Assembly (NCBI RefSeq): GCF_933775445.1
Contig: NC_065877.1
Span: 4,774,001-4,838,000 of the forward strand
Direction of reading: 5' to 3'
DNA length: 64,000 nt
From: Argentina anserina
Taxonomy: Eukaryota > Streptophyta > Magnoliopsida > Rosales > Rosaceae
The position numbers were made by a program, and so were the translations under genes. Shown here in pieces: positions 23,180 to 34,838 of this stretch (positions are counted from its first letter, which is position 1; every line of letters begins with the position of its first letter). The notes below the pieces were generated by a model. That model had not been told where the DNA came from and ran no database searches. It saw nothing but the letters and a program-made list of their open reading frames with translations.

Positions 23180-25701
23180 CGTGTGAGTGAATAATTCTGC
23201 CAAAATTAATTTTCTAGCCCCATACCGAGTCACAGCATTTATATGATAACACTTAAAAAGTTTATTAAAAGCAAAAATGTTTCAGTCGTACACAATAACG
23301 TACAATTTGCATTCACGTTCTCCTGTAATGACAAATTTAAGCTTCAGTCGTCAATGTACTGATACTGATTTAAAGATAACAAATTGTTCGATCATATGAA
23401 TATATAGAATCCTAGCTAGCTAGGTCTTTGTTTAAGAACTAACTCAACTAATTAGTTAGTATATGCATCTATCCCTTTATGATATATCCATGTTACACCA
23501 GGAGGAAATTGAAATATTTGGTAAATGAGCTTGATTATAAATTCCTGGAAGCGCTCGGTTGAACATAAATTACTTGCACGTAAACTTTCATCAAATGGTT
23601 AGAAACACTTTTGGATATATGAAAGCATTTATAGGACTTCTAATAAGGTAATTGCATGCTCGATGGTGAAGTATGGCATTTGATATAACTTTCAACCACT
23701 CCCTAATCAAACATCATCTGTCACATTTCAATATGATAAAGTTGGTCTAGTACGTACGTATCAAACTATATATCATATATAGCTCGATAGCAAAGAATAA
23801 CACAATTCAATTTGTACGTGTGTAACAAGTTGGGAAGGAGTTTGTTGGCAGTTCAGCAGTTGCACTCAATTGAATGCCTTTGTATACCTCTAAACTCTAA
23901 TTTTAAGCGATTAAATCCTTAAGAGACATTAATGATCTGAGTAATACAGTTGGGAATTAAGTACACCTTGAATGCTGTGAAAAACAAATTCAGACTTGTA
24001 CACGTTTGACGTAAAGGGACACTTAAATGAATGACAAAGGAGATGTCCAGATGACAAAGAGAAAATTAAAAACCTCTAGTTAAGCTCTCATATATAATGG
24101 GGTGTGTTACATATATAGTGTTTAACATGACTAAATTTGCGAAATAAAAATTCCGTTCAACTACTTTAAGGCGCGAATACTAGCTAGTTTTGAACACCGA
24201 ATGACGAAAAATCTAAAAATTTCACTCTAGAAAGAAATATTATAGAACTTTCACTATGCAAATTAATTGTATCTTGTATAAGTTGTATTGTGGAATTTAT
24301 AATCCTTTCTTGCCATAAAAATACAAAATGAGAATTCCCCTTAGATCTGGATCGAGTTCAGGTTTTATAAAAGGCCAAAAATAGTCGGCAAAGGATTGAA
24401 TTAAATTAGGGGCCCTTCGTAATTTTTCATGCCAAAATCTCATCAACATCGTCCTACCCAAAGTTTCGAGTTCATAAACAACATTTCCTGTCAAATTCAT
24501 AATTGTCAAAGCTTAAACCAAGATCGTACGTACATTACGATACATAGAATCCTTGATATGGGTTTTAGTTGGCTAAATAATCAAAGTTTGTGGCATCTAT
24601 AAAAAAGGCTCTAACCGAAGAACAAAACAAGTCCTTGTCCAAACTTGTAAGCATGGGCAAAATAGTTAGGTACCATTATTAAGATTTCGGTCCCATGAAA
24701 TTAAAGAATGAAAACTTGGTCTGGTTACCTTGTAGATCTGTACGTTCATGCACGTTGCGCGCCGGAAATCCCTACCAGAAATCACTTGTCCAAAATCATG
24801 TAAAACCGAAAGTAAATGTTTTGTGGCCGAAACTGGTGCGCAACAATCGCCATATGGATCATGTCACTCAAATGGTATGGATCTGCCTTCCCTCTTTCAA
24901 GATCATCAATTTTCTCAACGAAATACACACATATTGCAAATACATTAACTTCCTTGACAGATGATGGCCATGGGGCTCCTCCAATAGATATGCCCTACGG
25001 TACACGTATCCTTGCCACAGTATACTAGCCCTCGAAAGCAGGGCTCTATGATCTTGATGTTTCATCTGATGTCGTTTAATTATTCAATTTTCGCCATGCC
25101 ATAAGTAACAATACGGCTGATTAACTATGTATACTTTTCCTCAGTGTAAATGTTTTTTAACATGCACATAGTGTACGATCTATGTTGCGTCAGAAACTAA
25201 GAATAGAGGAGATAAGTTACAGTTCCAATAAATTTATTTTCCCTTAAGCACGCAAGGTCAGCATGATAGGCTGATCAAGAAAATACTACAGTCCGTTTAC
25301 CACAATTTTAATTTGTGCATGTAGGATAATTACAATTAATTATATAGTATTGGCATTATCATTTGTAGTGGCTAGTGAATAACCAAAGCAAACATAAAGT
25401 ATAAATTCAAATCAGTAATGAAAGCAAGGGAAGAGATCGATTCTTCTAGCAAGAACAAATTAAAGATAAACCACCTGAACCAAAAGTAGCAGGATACAAA
25501 TTTCTTGTAAATAATAGACATACATCCGAAACTGCTAAACATGAAAAAAGCAGAGAATTATAACGAAAGACGTCGCTGAAGTTGTGCATGGACTCTTCCT
25601 ATCTGGACGCGCGCAATTCCCATATTATTCTTTACTCAATGAGCCTACTAAACTAGCTAGCTTCATATCCTGCTATGCTCCATTATCGACTCGATCTTCA
25701 T
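23180..25701. other. Intergenic between LTP loci, no recognised gene
   Basis: 2.5 kb, AT-rich. ORFs up to 89 codons (24695-24964) show no recognisable motif, and none has a flanking splice pattern I would defend. Confidence 0.45.
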
Positions 25702-26124
25702 TCACTTTACGCTGCAAGACATATACAAAGATAATAAGGAAGACGAGCAGCTAGTTTACATGTATATATGAATGTGATATTTCGAATGGTACCTGGCGCA
25801 GTTGGTGCTCATACTGATCTTGTAAGGAATGTTAACTTTGCAGTTGGAAGGGAGCCTTGCAGCGTTGGTTGGGTTGATCCCTTGAAGTGCCCCGGCAGCT
25901 TCTTTCAAGCACTTGCAGGCATCCTGGCGATCGATGGTGGTCGTCGCCGAGTTGACCATGTTTTTCAGGTTGGTGCAACAAGCCGCACTAGGGCTCCCAC
26001 CTTTGCTGAGGTAGTTGATGCACGGAACCATCCCTCCTCGGATCTGAGGGCATGTCATGGCCGCTTTGGCAACCACCATGCACAGGAAGAGCATACAAGC
26101 AAGCTTAGCTAGGGTACCGGCCAT
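25702..26124 (-). CDS. Type-1 non-specific lipid transfer protein, divergent paralogue, 2 exons
   Basis: Predicted CDS is complement(join(25702..25711,25793..26124)), 113 aa. The signal peptide ends AKAA near residue 22; the mature protein starts MTCPQI rather than the usual ITCGQV. The eight cysteines are intact (TCPQ, VPCINYL, AACC, ACKCL, NCKVNIPY, NC). The seventh-cysteine motif is NCKV where KCGV is usual. A GT at 25792 and an AG at 25713-25712 define an 81-bp intron, and the spliced C-terminus is NCASVK, identical to that of the 6922-7392 gene. It is secreted and lipid-binding by family. It is the most divergent intact member at the right end of the array. Confidence 0.92.
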
Positions 26125-26207
26125 TTTGATCGACCTGTTACTTAGTTAAAAATGATTCGAGTATCACTGAGTGAACTGTGTGCTCATCGGAATGGAGCTG
26201 GTGGTGC

Positions 26208-26215
26208 TTATATAG
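26208..26215 (-). promoter_or_regulatory. TATA box of the LTP gene at 25702-26124
   Basis: CTATATAA on the minus strand, 84-91 bp upstream of the ATG. Confidence 0.65.
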
Positions 26216-27706
26216 GGGAAATGGTGGTGGCAAGTGGCAGCGTTTAGCTATCCAATGCATTGGAATCGGTGGTGGACGTAGAGACCCGGTTTGAATGCCC
26301 TGAGCGCATGCAGAAGAAGATCGAGACACGATGAGCGGCACTAAAAACGGTGAGCTATTATCCATTGAAAGATGTGTTAGGGTATTACCAACAGTCAAAA
26401 ACCCTAATAATGTTCGCGTACAGTATCGACTAACGAAAGAGAGAGTAGAAATTAGTTGGCCGGGACGATTCGAAGTTTCAAACAAAGAAAATTACGAGTT
26501 AGTAACAGTGACTTACTACTTGTTTTATAAAATGGTCTTATTTAATTATATTATTCATGAGAAGTGATCCTGTAGCTTTTACTGGCTAGTGACTACACCG
26601 GCCAGTAGCAAGCCAGCAACTATAGATAACACGATTGAGTCGTTGAGCTCATTGCAGCATTAATTGGCAGACTTGACATCTCCTTATGAGCTGATGTAAC
26701 TGTCCGATCATTTTCAGCTAATGTAACCATTTCGGAAATTAAAAGAGAAAAGAACTTCCCGAATGAGCTAGTGGAGCTCTTAATTAGTGAATCTCTGATA
26801 GTGTTCTAAAGTATTGAAACAAAGGAGTTGGGGAGCGATGCCTTGAATCTGTTCATAATATCTCAGTGTAAGATGCGGCTAAACTCTGAAGTAGTGTTAG
26901 AATTTTAGCTAGCTCATTCATTGCCTCCATACTGGAACATCTGATTCTTACTGTTATCAATCAAATTACCAGCTTTGAACAGTTTTTCCGATTAATCACC
27001 TCGATCTCACAACTATGGAGATTAATCACTCGTATATTGTGTGGTGTGGATTAGTGCACCACAGCGTCTCTGTAAGTGAGCCAACAACCATGCATTTGAC
27101 ATTTTCCCCATACCATGCCGACCACCCACCTAAATGCAGGGCCAATGAATGGATTGTGGTCCTTATGTATATCATAGCTGCATAATTGATCATATTTTGG
27201 AAGAACTCGGCCTTCACCATTTCACATTCAGAGTGGCTTCTCAACATTGAATGGAGTTTTTTCAAGGAGGACCATCTTGTTGAGAATTAGTTGAAGACAT
27301 TCTATTTAATTATTAATTAAACTTTTCAGCTAATTTAGTGATCATTAAGATATCAAAGTAGATCAAATTAATGAACGAATCATGATTATTAAACATAAAC
27401 CGTTCAAGTTAATAATGAGTAAATCATATTTATGAATGTCTTTGTGATTTTTAATTTGATTAAAAATTTACAGGAATGATCTACTCATATATATTTATAA
27501 ACTAAACGTTCGAAATATAAATATAAGATCGAAAAATGGGTGAATCATATGTCCTCAACTAGTCATTAACAAGATGATCCTCGTTAGAAAGAATCCCTCA
27601 ATTAGAATATGCTTTGGTGGTGTAGACTTATTGCGATCTCTTTTTCTCAACTACATTCGTATGATGTTTCATCTATATTGGTCGTTAGAGAAGAAGAGAA
27701 GAGAAA
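26216..27706. other. Intergenic, no recognised gene
   Basis: Upstream region of the last LTP gene. The ORFs present are motif-free. Confidence 0.45.
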
Positions 27707-27711
27707 ATAAC

Positions 27712-30178
27712 TGTAATGACCCGAGTTTTCGAAACAAATTATTAGATTGTTTTAAATTTTATAAAGTTGTGAAATTCATTAAACGTGTTTGTTTCACTTT
27801 GCGACGTCGGAAATCGAAAACGGAAACGTTATCGGAAATGTGATTTAGAAAAACGTTACGTTTCTGCGACGTGAGTATCGACTTTTATTCCGTTGCTCGT
27901 TTGTGAAAATTCCCTTCACGAAAGTTGTAGAGCTCGTCGATACGAGTTTGTGGACATGTCACGCGTTCTAATCGGTCGTCGTACATGAAAGTTATTAACA
28001 ACGGAAGTTAGTTTCCGATTTTGGAAGTGGGTATAAAAGGAAATTTTTTTAAGAGTAGGGTTTCCATTTTCGGAAACCCTCTCTCTATCACTTCACTCCG
28101 CCTCCCTCTCTCTCTCTTTCTCTCTCTCTCACCCCGAGCTTCCCCCTATCTCGGCAAATCTCACCTCCGATCTCCCTCCTCCGGGCGACGTGGCCCTCAC
28201 CGCCGGCTCCAAAGTCCTCATCAACTCGACACTACTTCCCTCCGAGCAAGGCACGATCTCCTGCGTCGCCGTGAAGCCACGACGCAACTCACAAGAACCG
28301 AGCACAGTCGGTCTGATCTCTCCAACGAGCTCCCGCGATCCCAAATCGTGAATTAGGTAAGGGTTTGGTTAATTTGATTGTTGAATTGCTTGTTGGTGAA
28401 ATTGTGGTTGTTTTGGAGAGGTTTTGAGATAGATCGGAGGAGAAATCAATGGAGGAGATACCGCCGCCTAGGGCGGCGTGTGTGGGGGCGTGGAGTGGCC
28501 TAGAGGCTGCGTGAGGCCGTGCCGGTCTTAGGGTCGGCGTGTGGGCCCCACACGCTGCCACAGTGAGTGGCACGTGAGCACCACGCGCGGTCGCCGGAGG
28601 TGGCGCGTGTACCCCACGTGCCGCCACGTGCGGCAACGCGTGAATAGTATTTTCAAAACAGTAATTTTGTAAAATTTTATTTTACGTACGGTGGATGTAA
28701 AAAGTAATTTACGTACAGTAAATGTAAATTTATTTTACGAACGGTAAATGTAAACATAAATTACACTCAGTAAATGTAAAAGTAATTTCGGAAGGGTAAA
28801 TCGGTAATTATTATTTACTTAAACAGTATTTACATTTGAATAGTATGCATATGTACATAAATACGTAAACGGTATGTACTCGGACAGAAATACGTAATTA
28901 CTATGTATATGTACAGTAATACACAAATAGTAAATACATGAATAGAAATTTGCTGAACAGTAAAACATTTTTACTATTTCGGCATTTAAAGTTTTACGTA
29001 ACGATTCTAAACTCACTTCTTATGTTTTCAAGGTGATCGATAATTCAAGTAAATGATTTACTTTTAGAATCGTGGAATTACGCTCGAGATTTTAAGGTGA
29101 GTAAAATCTCACAATGACGAATCTACCCTTGCGGAGATTCAGGAATATGCTAAGGTTTAATGAATGAACTATGATACGTATTTGATATAATGGATTGTAT
29201 ATGTGTATAAATGGTAAATATGTATATATATATGGTTTGCTATATTATATACTATCGAAACTTTAGTTGTGAATAAGTTCATTTGGTGTTGAAATTTATA
29301 TATTGAGCATGTTGATTCGATTTGTACAATATGATGTGATGATTATTGTATGTGGTTTTAACATGGAGTTTGTTAAAACATTATTGTCTTCGGACGTGTT
29401 TTTGTCTTCGGACGTGTTTATGTCTTCGGACGTGTTGGCATGTCGGAACCTAGCATTTGGCCGGCCGAAAGTTACGATACAGTTAGAGCTCTAGTCTGTC
29501 TGCCGGGGTACTGCATAAGAGGTAACAGATGAGTTATTGACTTATGAGTACCGATGTTTTTGATATTGGATAACAGGTGGTTGTCCAATGTCGGCGGCGT
29601 ACTACATGAGGGGTAACAGAGGTGTACCATCGCTCATGAGTACCCGTATTATAAATTCATTTGGGTAAACAGAGGGGTTACCCAACTTCTCATGAGCATA
29701 TATATTTTCACATTATTAGACAACCAGAATGGGCCGTTTAAAGAGTCATGAGTGCATTTATAATTGATGTTTTATGGATTTTCGTATATATATTTTTATG
29801 CGAGTTGTATTTGTTGTTTTACTCATACGAGCTGTAAAGCTTACCGGGTTTGTGTTTATAATCCCGGTGCACCTATTCGATGGCGTAGGGGATAATTCTG
29901 CAGGTGTGGATTAGCGGAAATCGACGGGCCATTCTGAGGACTCGAAGTTGTTTTTATCCTATCTTGTGGTGAGGATTTGTGTGAGGATTTTTACATTTCC
30001 ATTTGATATAATGTTGAATTATAAATTTGGTTTGTAATAATCATTTGGGCTGAGTTGTTCTATGAACTCAGTAATGATCCGCTGTAACATTAAAATGATT
30101 TTGATTTATTGAAATTGTTTTAGAGTTTTCATGACTTCAAAATTTGAGTTTCATTCTCGAAATTTTGGGGTCGTGACA
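27712..30178 (+). mobile_element. Solo LTR of the main family, exact target duplication
   Basis: 2467 bp, TGTAATGACCCG to GTCGTGACA, flanked by ATAAC at both 27707-27711 and 30179-30183. There is no primer site or coding region, so the internal part was removed by recombination between LTRs. It has the full set of parts: U3 with TATAAAA near 28031, CT-rich leader, GC block, AT block and the paired GGTAAC section. It has three copies of a GTCTTCGGACGTG unit at 29386-29440. Confidence 0.95.
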
Positions 30179-30601
30179 ATAACTTTTGGATACACTTATG
30201 CACAGTTGAGCATTGCACTGTCCGCCGCTGATCAAGGGTGGACGCACGTGGGGGCCAGTGAGGGCAGATGCCCCCACTCAAGTTTCGACATTTGGAAACT
30301 GACCAGATTTTTTATTTATTTAAATAATATATAAGGTTGTATAAGGCAGGTTGTCAACCCACCCACGTATTACTAAGGCACCAACTTGTTTTATGTATTG
30401 TATGCTGCCTTAGTAATCAATGTCAACTACAAAAGATCACCTACACCTTTTCATATTTTTTTTCTAGGACTCCAAGTGGACCAAGGTGCTATGTGTCGGA
30501 AAAAAAAACATCCAACCTCGCTCTATCTTCATATTATGTGCTTATTTACCAATATGTGCTTCTATCCTCAAAAAAGGCGAGACTTGGTTATTGATTGTTT
30601 A

Positions 30602-33194
30602 TGTCACGACCCCAAAATTTCGAGCATAAAAACTGAAATTTCAAAGTCATGAAAAACACTAAAACAATCTCAATGAATCGAAACCATTTTAAATGCCATA
30701 GCGGATCATCTCTGAGTTCAAAATATAACTCAGTCAACCGATTATTTCAAACCAAATTTATAATTCGACATTATAACAAATGGAAATGTATAATCCTCAC
30801 AAAGAAATCCACACAAAATCCTCACCACATGATGTAAATAAATAACCCAAGTCTTCTGAGCGGTCCTTCGATTCCCGCTAATCCACACCTGCGAAGTTAT
30901 CCCCTACACGATCGAATTGGTGCACCGGGATTGTAAACACAAACCCGGTAAGCTTTGCAGCTTGTATGAGTAAAATAACAAATACCACCCGCATATCAAT
31001 ATATACGAAAATCACAAAACATCAATTATAAATGCACTCATGAGTCAATGGACAGCCCATCTGGTTGTCCAAAAATATGAAAATGAAAGTGCTCATGAGA
31101 AATTGGGCAACCCCTCTGTTTACTCAAATGCATTTATAACACGGGTACTCATGAGCGCTGGTACACCTCTGTTACCCCTCATGTAGTACACTGCCGACAT
31201 TGGGCAACCCTATGCTACCCAACATCCAAAAATATGAGTACTCATGAGCCGATAACCCATCTGTTACCTCACATGCAGTACTCCAGCAGACAGACTAGAG
31301 CTCTAACTGTATCGTAACTTTCGCCCGGCCAAAGACTAGGTTCCGACATGCCAAACACGTCCGAAGACAAAAACTCATCCGAAGACATCAATCACGTCCG
31401 AAGACAAAACTCGTCCGAAGACATAAATCACGTCCGAAGACATCAATCACGTCCGAAGACATAAATAACTTCCGAAGACAAAAACTCGTCCGAAGACAAA
31501 ACATGTCCGAAGACATCACACGTCCGTAGACAAAATCACGTCTGAAGACAAAACACGTCCGAAGACATCACACGTCCGTAGACTGGTTCGAAGACAAAAA
31601 CTCGTCCGAAGACATCAATCACGTCCGAAGACAAAACTCGTCTGAAGACATCACACGTCCGTAGATAAAATCACGCCAGAAGATAAAAACGTTTTAACAA
31701 TTTCCATGTTAAAACCACGTACAATAATCATCATGTCATATTGTACAAAACAAATCACATGCTCGATATATAAATCTCATCATCAAAATGACATATTGAC
31801 AACGAAATCATAACAGTATATAATATAGCAAACTATATGTATGTACCTATTTACCATTTATACAAACATATATATTCCACTATATCATATACATGTCATA
31901 TTTCATTTTTTAAAATTATGCATAATCTTGAATCTCTGCAAGGGTAGATTCGTAAATATGTGAGATTTTTACTCACCTTCTTTCCTGCGTGCAACTTCCA
32001 CGACACTGAAAGTAATTTCCTCACTCGTTTCGTCAGTCACCTAATAGCATGATAAATGCTTAGAAAATGATACGTAAAATATCAGGTGACGATTTCAGTA
32101 CAGCTAAATGTTGTTCATAAAACATTGGTCACAGAACACTGTTCATGTTTTACTAATCACTGTTACAAGGTACTGTTTTTATTTAAACACTGTTCACAGT
32201 ACTTTTTTTACCGAAACACTGTCCATAGCACTGCTTACTAAACTCTGTTTACATTTACTGTTACAGAACACTATTCATAAAAACACTATTCACATTTTTA
32301 TTCATGTGGCGTCACTGTTCACCGACCGCCACCAATGATCACCAAATTTCACCACCACAATCTAAATGACATTCCTAACAACTTCCTAGTTCACCACAAA
32401 GTCTAATTCTGAGCTTAAACACTTCAATTTAACAAGAACCGAAAAGCCCCAATTTAAAAACCTAGAATTTCTTTTCTTCGATTCTCCTAGCATACAACGA
32501 TTGGGGTTAAATCTTTTGGAGGGTTTGTAGTATGGAATGAGACCTTCAAAATAAAACAAGAATCGTACCGATTGGTTGCCAGAGGAGGGAGATCCGACAA
32601 GTTGAAGTTCAGCGAAATATGCTTTTTCGGGAGAACTTCCGGGCTTCATCGCTCCTAAACGGCGGCGAGATGGCGGGTGACGCTACCACAAATCTACAGG
32701 GGATGTAGCAACCTTTCAAACGTGACCGGTGCGCCGCTCTATGGTGGCCGGACGGCGGAGATCCGGCGGCCTAAAGTCGGCTGCTCGGGAGAGAAATTTC
32801 TGGATTTTTTTCGGGTGAACAGTACCCGTGAACAGGACCGATCCGAATTTCTGATTTTTCTCCCATTTTTCTCTTTAATTCCCCTATTTATACTATTTTC
32901 CAAAATTGTCCAAATATATTTTGATTCGTAACTTCTTCATACGAACTCCGATTTAGGCGTGCCACGTGTCTACTAATTTGTATCGACGAGCTCTACGACT
33001 TTCATTAAGAGGTTTCCTAAGAATCCCAATGAGTCAAAAGTCAACTCTTAGACTCGTCAAATTGAACCTTTCCGAACAATTAATATTGCGAACCCTTTCG
33101 TTTTCATTCTCGGCTAATAAAATTGGACAATGACCAACTTAATAATATCCGTGAACTCATTGGAAATTAAATATGAATTTTTGGGGTTATTACA
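30602..33194 (-). mobile_element. Inverted solo LTR, second U3 subtype, exact target duplication
   Basis: 2593 bp between perfect GTTTA duplications (30597-30601 and 33195-33199). The R-U5 half (30602 to about 32340) is collinear with the main family in reverse. The U3 half (about 32340-33194) is different from that of 10021 or 27712, apart from a short conserved core near 32945-33006. It lies inside the hAT element. Confidence 0.93.
31370..31689 (-). repeat. Minisatellite of about 19 units (about 17-19 bp) inside the LTR
   Basis: Units of the type CGTCCGAAGACAAAAACT or CGTCCGAAGACATCAATCA run head to tail, with variants GTAGAC and CTGAAG. The same motif occurs three times at 29386-29440 and about once in the other LTRs, so it expanded in this copy. 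Confidence 0.92.
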
Positions 33195-33548
33195 GTTTAG
33201 AAAGCCATGCCTGTGACTAAAATAACTTTTATACCGTGCCTAATCCCATTTTCCATCCATATATAATAGTATAATAGAACCCTGCCTTTTGATCGATACA
33301 TAATTGAGTAGGTCGATCACAAATGCTTGGCTTTCAGGGAGGGGGAAAGGGGGATCTTCAATCGATTCAAGTTGGTCAACCCGTGTGATATGCATGTTTA
33401 TTCTTTCTTCATCTCCTCTGTATTCTTCCCATATTGGTGAATTGTGATTTGTGAGTAGATTAAATGACTCCTTTTTAATCCTTATTAAAATTACAGATTT
33501 GAAAGATCATAGAAGTTGGAGAGATTCTTCAAATGAAAATCATCAAAT

Positions 33549-33780
33549 TTGTCTTCACCACTAATACAAACTGAAAAATCAAAATACAGTTGTATTGAAG
33601 TTAATTTAGGTGATCTTCCTTCTTATCTTGGATTAAGGATTAAAATATCAGAGTATCATCCTGATCAAATGCGTAGGGAATATCTGCTAAGAGTCTCATA
33701 TCATCCTAAAGATCATTTATTTGTCCAGACATAGAAAGGAGAAAGCAAACGGAGATTTATTTGTGCTTGGTTTTATGCTG
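33549..33780 (+). pseudogene. hAT transposase fragment (TTF-type zinc-finger exon)
   Basis: The frame reads GDLPSYLGLRIKISEYHPDQ, MRREYLLR, then an in-frame TAG (33732-33734), then KRRFICAWFYAG before a GTAAGT donor. In plant TTF-zinc-finger/hAT-dimerisation proteins the corresponding segment is a proline/aspartate-rich linker, IRRAYL and RRFQxSWF. The stop and missing downstream domains make it a remnant. It fits the surrounding inverted repeats. Confidence 0.65.
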
Positions 33781-34838
33781 GTAAGTAATCTTTTGCAACT
33801 TGTATGAATTGATAATTTTGGATTTTGCTTCTTTACATCTTTGTCCAGGTTCATCTTTTTTATTTATTTACATGACACCATGCATGTTTTTTTATTAGAT
33901 TCTTTTTTTTTCTCATTTGTTTCATACTTTTATGCACTATTGTGATTTTGGTGCAATTATGTTCATGAATATGAATGACATGAAACTTGCCCCCACACAT
34001 AAAATTTCATGAGTCCGCCACTGCCTCTGACCATTTCTATTCCTTCTTATTTGGTCGTATTTTTCCAAATTCAAACGAACCTAGAACCTAGAAGCTAGAA
34101 AAACTACCCGTAATGGTAGTTTTTTTGAGGTGAATTACTCATAGAAACTTGATACTCAATGGTAAAGTTGTCGATATGTAACCGAAATTTGTTTATAAAG
34201 ATAATTAGCTTCGTATTATGTAGCTAACCGATCAGCTTTAGATCGGTCCTCTTTACCGAACATTCTGAATTACAACTTAAAGAGACTTTTTGGTTTTTTA
34301 CCAAACCACCCTTATCGGGTGGCGTTGGGAGTTTTCTAACCTGAGGCTGAGGATATATGGCGTGTGCTTAGTGTGAAGACGGCCACACACCGCATCGAGC
34401 AAATATGCACACCCTGCATATGCTCCCATGATCAGTCGAACCGTTTACCTTTGATCGCAATTATACATTCAGAGAGGCATCAAGCCCGATCCAAGCCTGA
34501 GCCCAGTTTTCAGTCTCGATCGGTCAGTGCCCTCCTCAGCAGCCACACACAGTGTACCCAGAATCGGCTCGACCAATCAGGTATCTCTCCAAATCTGTAA
34601 TGTCCCCTTAAGTTTGCATATCCTCTGTTCTGCGTGGTTGGGTTTTGTATGCATTCTGGCCACTACGAAAGCAGAAACCCAGTTTGAAAGGTTAATAATT
34701 CATACAGTTTTGTACCAAAGGCTTACAATTTATACTGTTTGATCGAAAACCACTCAATCTTTAATTAATAGGAAGGATCTTGGTAAATTTTGAGGAGTAG
34801 CTTAGAAGTTCGTTTGGCTTTTACAGAAATTGTATCAC

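Larger units (their letters stand above)
30233..34023 (+). mobile_element. Decayed hAT-type DNA transposon hosting a nested solo LTR
   Basis: The left end CAAGGGTGGACGCACG and the right end, read inward, CAGTGGCGGACTCATG match at 11 of 16 bases, and each is followed by a TGGGGGC block. Flanking 8-mers CCGCTGAT (30225-30232) and CCTCTGAC (34024-34031) agree at 6 of 8, the hAT duplication length. Between them, outside the nested LTR, lies a TTF-type zinc-finger transposase exon. Without the LTR the element is about 1.2 kb, so most of the transposase was already missing. Confidence 0.65.

Noticed and set aside
24695..25065. Overlapping ORFs of 65-89 codons as a gene
   Set aside because: Overlap in several frames on both strands, no motif and no splice pattern; likely chance.
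31370..31689. CRISPR-like array (regular short repeats)
   Set aside because: Units are contiguous variants of one motif with no unique spacers, in a plant LTR; it is a minisatellite.
34364..34742. ORFs upstream of the F-box gene as separate small genes
   Set aside because: They fit better as 5' UTR with an intron (34581-34826); no protein motif.
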